64,000 nt of DNA from positions 3,583,338-3,647,337 of the forward strand of contig NC_068938.1 of assembly GCF_016801865.2 (NCBI RefSeq), given 5' to 3'. This document shows, piece after piece, positions 57,046 to 64,000 of this stretch. Position 1 is the first letter of the stretch; every line of letters begins with the position of its first letter. Source of the stretch: Culex pipiens pallens. Lineage: Eukaryota; Arthropoda; Insecta; Diptera; Culicidae. The translations under genes were made by a program, and so were the position numbers. The notes under the pieces were generated by a model. The model had not been told where the DNA came from, did no database searches, and was given only the letters and a program-made list of their open reading frames with translations.

Positions 57046-57511
57046 GGCTGGTACAAATATTTTTAAAAGTTTTTGTCACCCCCCCCCCCCCCTTCAAAAT
57101 TGGCCCGAAAAATCAGGGGGCAAAAAAAATATTTTTACAATAAACTTCAAAATTTCAATGAAAATTCAAGTGCAACCAGCTGAAATCAAATTAAAATACA
57201 TTCTTCTGCGTTTAAAATCATTTTTAGCATGTTTGGGTTTATTAAAAAATCTTAAGATTTTTTGAAAATTTTCGACGCAAAATCTTTTTTTTCGATACAA
57301 TTTTAGTTTTTGTCAGATCTAAGATTTTTTGAAAACTAATGATTGCAAAACAATTGAACTAGTGTAAAATGCATTTTAAAACACTTTTTTCATTTAAATG
57401 TGAAAATTATGGCTTGTTATTTAAATTTTTATATTTTTTTATTTTTTTGCCCCCCCCTTGACCGCGGCCAGGGCCGAGGGACAAAAACTTTTTTAAATAT
57501 TTGCATCGGCC
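57046..57511. mobile_element. PIF/Harbinger-like MITE, copy 3
   Basis: GGCTGGTACAAATATTTTTA at the left and AATATTTGCATCGGCC at the right, flanked by TTA (57043-57045, 57512-57514). A C-run lies at 57079 and the hairpin ccgcggccagggccgagg near the right end. Reverse-oriented relative of 16178-16627. Confidence 0.78.
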
Positions 57512-57514
57512 TTA

Positions 57515-58065
57515 GCGGATTCCAGTTTTTTTTCGACTACAGTGGCCACCCTGCATGGTGTCATCATATAATATGACTCTAAAGATGCCTTTTTAGTCCA
57601 CTCTAACAAATAAAAAAAATATGAAAATGAAATAAATACGTATTTTAGGAATTCAACTTTCAGTCATAAAAAATTATATAGTAAAATGAGTTTCCTTTCC
57701 ATTTTCTGAAAAGTCCTAAACATAACCTATAAATCTGCCGAAGACACCAAATCGATCATAAAATCCCTTCTCAGAGACATAGTTTCAACAATACAAACCT
57801 ATGTTGCATAACCAGCCCTCAAAATTGTATGGAGACTTGCATGGAAAAACCAATGATGCAAAATGACTTCTTTATACGTTGAAAACTCACAAAGAAATTT
57901 CTAGTTTAAAATGTGGCCAAAGTAGACATCAGGAAAATATGTGTTTTTATTTTTCAAAACATTGTCAAAGTCACAACGAACAAGTAAAAAACAATGATTA
58001 TGATTTTGTGATTTGATGACTTTGAATTTAAATCAATGTTTTCAAAATCAAAATCAATCTAAATT
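57515..58065. other. Repeat-fragment DNA
   Basis: It contains a fragment of the dispersed 'ctgccgaagacaccaaatcg' repeat at 57735-57860. No gene. Confidence 0.45.
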
Positions 58066-58077
58066 TAAAGATGCTGT

Positions 58078-58270
58078 CGAGCTGCCGTGGTCGTGACTCG
58101 TGAGGTTACGGATTTTGCCTTGTAAGCAGAAGATGATGGGTTCGATTTCTGTCTGGCTCGGCAAAGTCAGATCCCTTCAAAGAGTAAATCTGCTCACTGG
58201 GAATCCTGACTGGTAGGGGATGGGATTCGACTAACGGTGTACTGGATATACTGGGGTCGTGGAAAGTTTA
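58078..58270 (+). mobile_element. tRNA-like SINE fragment
   Basis: A tRNA-like stretch (gaggttacggattttgcctt, then ttgtaagcagaagatgatgg) with B-box GGTTCGATTTC is followed by cagatcccttcaaagag and a body unlike the other two SINEs. No clear target duplication or tail. Probably a different or decayed SINE family. Confidence 0.5.
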
Positions 58271-58489
58271 AGTAACTACACAGAATATTTGTATTGCAGA
58301 ATTAACCAAAATTGTAGTGCGACACTTTGATTTACTGATATTTCTGACCGATTTAAACAAATTATTTGTTTATAAAAGCCACTGTTAGAGTAAAGTAGGA
58401 TAAACATAAAATTAAACATCTCAGAAATCAACTGGTTGGTTGAATTTACAGTCCTAAATGTGTAAATTTTGAAAAATAATATAAAAAAC

Positions 58490-59790
58490 TAGTATAAATA
58501 ATCCCTTGGGCATCCCTACCTCACCCACCGCGGCGGTTCCACAAACACCCCACCAAATTTTCATATCGCACACACCTCCTCCTATTACACTGCTGATTGT
58601 GCTGCTGCTAACCCTGCAACGCAGAACGTCGTCGTCGTCCGTCCACCACACCGCGCGCCGTATGTTGTGTGCTCAACACCGCCACCACCAAGAGGGATGC
58701 TTCGGAGTTAACGTACACACAACAACAACAAACTAAGGGAAGAGAAGAAGAAGCAGAAGCAGGAGAAAGACCAAGAAACGGAACGAAGCAACTGCTTGCC
58801 AGCGACCGGGTCGGGAGGAAAGCGTTGACGACCGACCGAACGAACGAACGAACGGTCGGACGGACGGAAGAGGACCTTCTGCGCATGCTCCTAAATGTAT
58901 TCATAGCTGAAGAGATCCACCACCAGCAGAAAAGCTGAAGCCAGAAGCACCAGAAGTAGTAGAAGCAGTAGCAGCACTGTTATAGTTGCTCGTACATCAG
59001 CGGGTGAACAACTGCTGCCAAGTGAGAAAAAAGAAGAGAGACATTTTGAGCTGCTGCTGAGAGGTGAAAAGTTGGGAAATCTTGGCTGAAAAGTGGAGAA
59101 AAACCTCGAAGATCATCATCAGAACAGTACAGTAAACCGAGATTTGAACACTTCAAACTTGCATAACAAAAGTGGTGGTGGAGTTCAGGACATAACTCCC
59201 CGCGTGAAAGGTTGTTGTTTGAACCGTGTGCAAAAGATCATCATCCTTGATGCCCTGAAGAGGGAAGGACGAACAAGCAGAAGAAGAGCGCCTGCATTGG
59301 TGGTGGTGCTGTTACAAGGACAGTGCCAACGAGCCAAAGTGTGTGCCAAAGAAACGAAGAAAGGGGTGGTGATGAAGTTGGGGGTGGAAGGTGTCTGCTA
59401 ATTCCGCGAAGCACCGTACCAAACAAGAAGGAAAGCAATTTTCCCAAAGAGGCAAAGTTTTTCCAACCCAACAACTTTACTGATTCATGGCATGACCTTC
59501 GAATGTTACGACTGGCCAAGATGGTACGTATCGATTTCGAGGAAGAAGACTATTCAATTGCCGGTTTGGAGAGGTACTCGGTGCGATATTGTATTGGACT
59601 GAAGGAAAAATTATTAATTCGGAGAAGAACTCCATACTGACTGCGGGTTGGAATGCGTTCTCACTTCAGCACCGTGTCACTGCATTCATTATTATAAATA
59701 TGACCGCTTGCCAAGGGGTAGAATCTAGACTGGTTCAAGATATGATCGTACTGACGAGAGGCAAGGATCTGCAAAGAATGCGATTCAAGT
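58490..59790 (+). promoter_or_regulatory. GC-rich island with long leader-like exon
   Basis: Non-repetitive. From about 58640 to 59520 the plus strand is purine-rich (gaagaagaagcagaagcagg) with CGAA and CGGA runs, typical of a long insect 5' UTR. It ends CTGGCCAAGATG followed by GTACGTATCG, a good donor (exon end 59523). The ATG at 59521 would be split from the rest of its coding sequence by the intron. Overlapping frames on both strands show no domain. Confidence 0.38.
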
Positions 59791-59799
59791 AATGCAATT

Positions 59800-61910
59800 T
59801 TGCAACTTGTCTACAAAATACGAAATAAAAAAAAACACCAAAGAATCCGACCTCGCAAATTGACGTTTTAAAATTAATTTGGCAGTGCTAAAAAAAGTCT
59901 AGAGACTTTGCTTTGTACAACTTTTATTTTTATGAAATGGTCCAAATTTCCAGCTTTTACTTTTTGGGTGTTTTTGGAACCACATTGAGCCAGGGGTATT
60001 GAAAAACAACTAAAAAGCAAAAAGTGAACATTTGGTTTATTCGACCTTTTCAAAAAAAAAACTCCAGAAATACTTTTGGAGAGCTCTAAAAAATGTTTCG
60101 GAGAAAAAAATCTGTTATTTTAAAAAGTAAAGTCAAAAAATGATCACGGTTAATACTTTTCTATCCAATTTTTATGTGGTCCAATGTGTTCAATTATTTG
60201 GTAGAATTTTGACAGTTTGATGCTTACGAATTATTCCAAGAAAATCTACCAGGGATCTACCGAAATCAGTTCAGCAATATGACTTTGAATTCGAAATAAA
60301 TAGGACATTTTTCTTTAAAAGTTTTACGAGAAAATTCTTAATCCAAACATAAGTGATAATTTTGTTAATTTTTCATTCTTGCAAACATGCCCAGTTCTTG
60401 ATAAAGTTTATCTACCAAACATGGTACAATATTCCTTCAATATAATTTTTTACTTTTATTCCAAAAAAATTCTGTGAGTTGTTCCATTTTGTTCAAATAT
60501 TCACAGTTCCGTAATTTTTTTCAAGGTAATTTATAGGTAATTACGCGGTAGTAATTTTTCGATGTGTTCAGGATTAATTTAAATTTATCGATCTACTTTT
60601 TAGGACTGTTCAGCTATTTTATCGTGACTATGCGTTAACTCTTCAAAGAGTACAGTTATCAAAACAATCCGGTTGTAATCAAAAGAACATATTTCTGAAA
60701 GTAATTATGGTTGAGAGTAGCTAGATAGAATTATATGTATGTGTCAGTAATAAAAGGTACATTTACTCATCGGGTCCTTTATTTCCGCAGCCGACTGTCG
60801 AATATTGGACCATTAACAAACATTCGCGTCGGGATAAATATTTCAAAAATTACATCAGCTAAATAATAACTATCTCAACAGCAGCATCCGATTTATGGTG
60901 GAGATGGGAGCGGCCGGCAATGGATGGCTTTCATGGTGCTGCCTGTCCTGTTCTGGTAGAATTGGTTTTAATTCCCTTTAATCAATTTCTAAGCAACTTG
61001 GGCTGGACAATCATCACATATACATGACGAAATCCAGTCTGCAACCCGCTAAGATCACCATCTCCATGCGAATGCGAATGTAATTTATAGGTAATTATTT
61101 CAATAATATTCGTACGAGTTTTTTACCTTTTTTTTTCAACATGACCAGATCTTAAAAATATTAAAAAAGCTTCAAAAGTTTTCGATTAAATAAAAATAGG
61201 TTGCTGTTGTTTCCGTAATATTTTTGTTAGATTTCCACTGTTTCACATGTGCGCAGTCTTTAAAAAACATGAAAAAAATTTAAATCAAGCAAGAAATATT
61301 AAAAATTATTAAGAAATTTCAGTGCTTTCTAAAATATTGATTCTTTATTCTGTACTATTCAATAAAATTTTTCATTCTTGCGAACCTGAACAGTTTTTAC
61401 ATCATCAAAATAACGTCAATTTTTTAGAGACTTTAACTCAGCCAATATGCGTTCGAATTCAAAGCAAAAAAATGAAATTATTGTGAAATTTTCCAACCAT
61501 TCAAACAATTTTTTTTTTCAAATGAATCATAACATTTAATATGGTCGAACATAAGTGTTTTTGAGGACGATTTAAAAAATTTAGGTGGAAATATTTTTAT
61601 TCCAAAAATTGGAAAGTTTTACGATACTTTCATTCATTGGCAATGAGAATTGGACGCTGTTTTTTTTTTGAGTTGGGTTGACACAAATATTCAAAAAAGT
61701 TTATGTCAACTTCGAAATACAAGTCCAATTAGCTGAAATCTATTTTAAATGCATTCCCCTGCATTTAGAATCATTTTTAGAATGTTTAGGTTTATTCAAA
61801 AATCATTAGATTTTTTTGTAAATTTTCGACCGCAATTTTTTTTCGGTATTTTTTTATGTTTTCGTCAAATTGTTTTTTGAAAACTAATGATTGCAAAACA
61901 ACTGAACTAG
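59800..61910. other. AT-rich gene-free DNA
   Basis: No gene. Around 61680-61905 there is a diverged fragment of the Harbinger-type repeat (gttgacacaaatattcaaaa), ending at the repeat that begins 61912. A small mixed-composition patch lies at 60780-61080. Confidence 0.4.
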
Positions 61911-61911
61911 T

Positions 61912-62640
61912 GAGCAGTTCTCTCAGATTTCGGTCATTCGATTTTTTTTGTATTTTTTAATCCGATTGAAACTTTTTTGGTGCTTTCAGCATGCCCAAAG
62001 AAGCCATTTTGCATTATTAGTTTGTCCATATAATTTTCCATACAAATTTGGCAGCTGTCCATACAAAAATGATGTATGAAAATTCAAAAATATGTATTTT
62101 TGAAGGAATCTTCTGATCGATTTTGTGTATTCGGCAAAGTTGTAGGTATGGATGTGGACTACACTGGAAAAAAGTAATACACGGTAAAAAAATTGTGATT
62201 TTTTATTTAACTTTTTGTCACTGAAACTTGATTTACAAAAAAAAAACTTTTTTTTTATTTTTCTTATTTTTTAATATGTTTTAGAGGATATCAAATGCCA
62301 ACTTTTCAGAAATTTTCTGAAATTTTCAGAAGGGATAAAATTTTTTTGACCGAGTTATGAATTTTTTAATCAAAAAGTACCTTAGTGAAATTTTGATAAG
62401 AGGCACCGGTATCATTTTTTGTAGTCCGTATCTAACCTACAACTTTGCCGAAGACACCAAATCGATCAAAAAATTCCTTCAAAAGATACAGATTTTTGAA
62501 TTTTCATACATCGTTTTTGTATGGATAGCTGCCAAATTTGTATGGAAAATTATATGGACAAACTAATGATGCAAAATGGCTTCTTTGGGCATACCGAAGG
62601 CACCAAAACAGTTTCAGTCGGATTAAAGATTACAAAAATT
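61912..62640. repeat. Inverted pair of the GAGCAGTTCTCTC dispersed repeat
   Basis: 61912-62172 is the reverse complement of 62411-62640, centred near 62291. The left outer end (GAGCAGTTCTCTC) is present; the right outer end is missing. The loop (62173-62410) carries sequence related to one arm of the hairpin at 39791. Confidence 0.75.
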
Positions 62641-63050
62641 TGTTGAGCCTTGTGGCTTGCTATTTCAATTTATATATATTTTTTAAGGATAATCGAGTTT
62701 TCATTGTATTTGTAAACAAAGTGTATAAGCTTCAAAAGCAGCAAGTTTTTTCAGTAAAATTGCAAAGGCCATAAATATATGAAAATTTATCATTGAATAT
62801 TGGGCAATTGTTTGTCAACAGTTTTGAATAAGTATTTCAATGTTTGTTTGTTTATTTTAAAATGCGGACATATTTAACCATCTAATTTTAATTATATATT
62901 TTGGAACACAGATAGAAAACAAACATGAAAGTTAAGTTTAATAGTTCTCAAAATAGATCACTCAGAATCATGAAAAATTTCAATATCATGAGAATTCCTG
63001 GGGAAAATCTAGAACAGATGACATCATGAAATTTTGCTTCGAATGAGTCC
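62641..63050. other. AT-rich gene-free DNA
   Basis: No gene or clear repeat seen. Confidence 0.4.
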
Positions 63051-64000
63051 TTAAATCTTGAATCAACCTCCAATTCAAACACACTCAAAAACTGTAATAA
63101 CTGACGACGACGACGAAGATGACGGGAGAGACCAGCACACGACACGCAGGAAAGCAGAATTAGTGGCAGTTTGCATAACCTAATCTACTCTTCAACGCAA
63201 CGGTGGCGGCTGTATGACGACGACGAGTGCTGCTTCTGCTTCTGTTTCTAACTATCAGCAGCAAAGTTCCTCACCATCGTCATTGATGAATTTCTGGTGA
63301 AATGAGAGCATACACAACGACAAGTTAGAGTGGTGAAAATCAGATCAGAAATTCTCGAGAAAAGAGTGTTGTTTTACCCCAATCAAATCTCGAATGGAGA
63401 TATAAGCCCCTTTCGTGCTCCAACCAGCCAACAAGCAGTAATATCACAAAGATCTTCTGCTTCTGGGTTTGTTGGATGCTGTGTGCTCGTTTCGTTCTCT
63501 TAGTAGTTTGAGTAAACCATCCCGAGTTAGTACGAACGCCTATATATTGGTGTTGGTGTTGGTGTGATGTAATTTGTTTTGGGAACCTTTGGCCCAGTTT
63601 GTTTATTCGATCTGCTGCTGCTCACTACTCTTCACACTAGTTGAGGCAGGATGAGCGAAGAAAGCACGTTCCGTTGAACCACGGGGAAAAACGAAAAGAG
63701 AGCAACCGAGCAGAGTCGAGTCAAGAGGCAATAACACACGAGCACACGACACAGGCAGTGAAAAACACGGTTCTTCTGGATGGTGTTTTATTCTTGGGAA
63801 ATGTTGTGAAATGACGAGTGGTTGGCGGTTGTTGGTTGTTTAGGTTTTCGGCGGCGACTTCGGCCTTATCGCGCGAACAAGGGAAGGATGCTGCGGAGAT
63901 GATTAGATTTCACAGGAAAAAGAATATTGAGGCGCAAAAGAGAGCCATTTCGGTGGGTGGACGATGACTCAGAAATCGATTATTAATTATAAGATTTCAT
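63050..64000. promoter_or_regulatory. GC-richer island running off the right edge
   Basis: GAC and CTG runs, purine-rich tracts and mixed sequence resemble the islands at 23.8 and 58.5 kb. No ORF of note. Probably leader or regulatory DNA of a gene beyond the window; only composition supports this. Confidence 0.25.

Overview
This window reads as nuclear DNA of a culicine mosquito, most likely Culex or a close relative. It is AT-rich, has few genes and is crowded with short DNA transposons, a tRNA-derived SINE family with two tRNA-like modules, and a Jockey-type retroelement. The few coding exons are GC-rich at third positions and resemble dipteran proteins. There is no sign of bacterial gene organisation. 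The organism call is inference from repeat style and the small proteins; I could not search a database.

Left part (1-8 kb). The last coding exon of a Golgi carbohydrate sulfotransferase lies on the + strand (2829-3524), with a poly(A) signal at 3887. On the - strand, 7280-7369 encodes a 29-residue membrane peptide that closely resembles Drosophila sarcolamban, the insect phospholamban/sarcolipin-type regulator of the SERCA calcium pump. It has a plausible 5' UTR intron. Two further candidate - strand exons lie downstream (6870 and 4516-4098); the latter holds a second possible small membrane ORF.

Middle part (8-34 kb). Repeats dominate. They include a retro-insertion with 16-bp target duplications (8411-9198), a 1.3-kb GAATTTAA array, a Tc1/mariner-like palindrome with 706-bp arms (14045-15535), and a complete Jockey-like element with an intact ORF1 but no ORF2 (17208-18973). 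There is also a 9-bp minisatellite (22461-23411) and a 4.6-kb inverted-repeat element bounded by TTAA that carries inverted 185-bp tandem arrays (29820-34455). A GC-rich island at 23.8-26.4 kb looks like leader exons or promoter sequence on the + strand.

Right part (34-64 kb). No convincing protein-coding gene is visible. AT-rich, MITE-rich DNA alternates with GC-rich, non-repetitive islands near 35.0, 39.0, 42.2, 44.7, 49.8, 54.0, 59.0 and 63.5 kb. Several islands carry purine-rich leader-like sequence followed by consensus splice donors (39396, 59523) or a TATA/initiator arrangement. They could be promoters, 5' UTR exons and enhancers of one or more large genes whose coding exons lie elsewhere. 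That reading is inference.

Most open reading frames in the window are chance frames in AT-rich or 9-bp-periodic DNA. The well-supported coding sequences are the sulfotransferase exon, the sarcolamban-like ORF and the retroelement ORF1.
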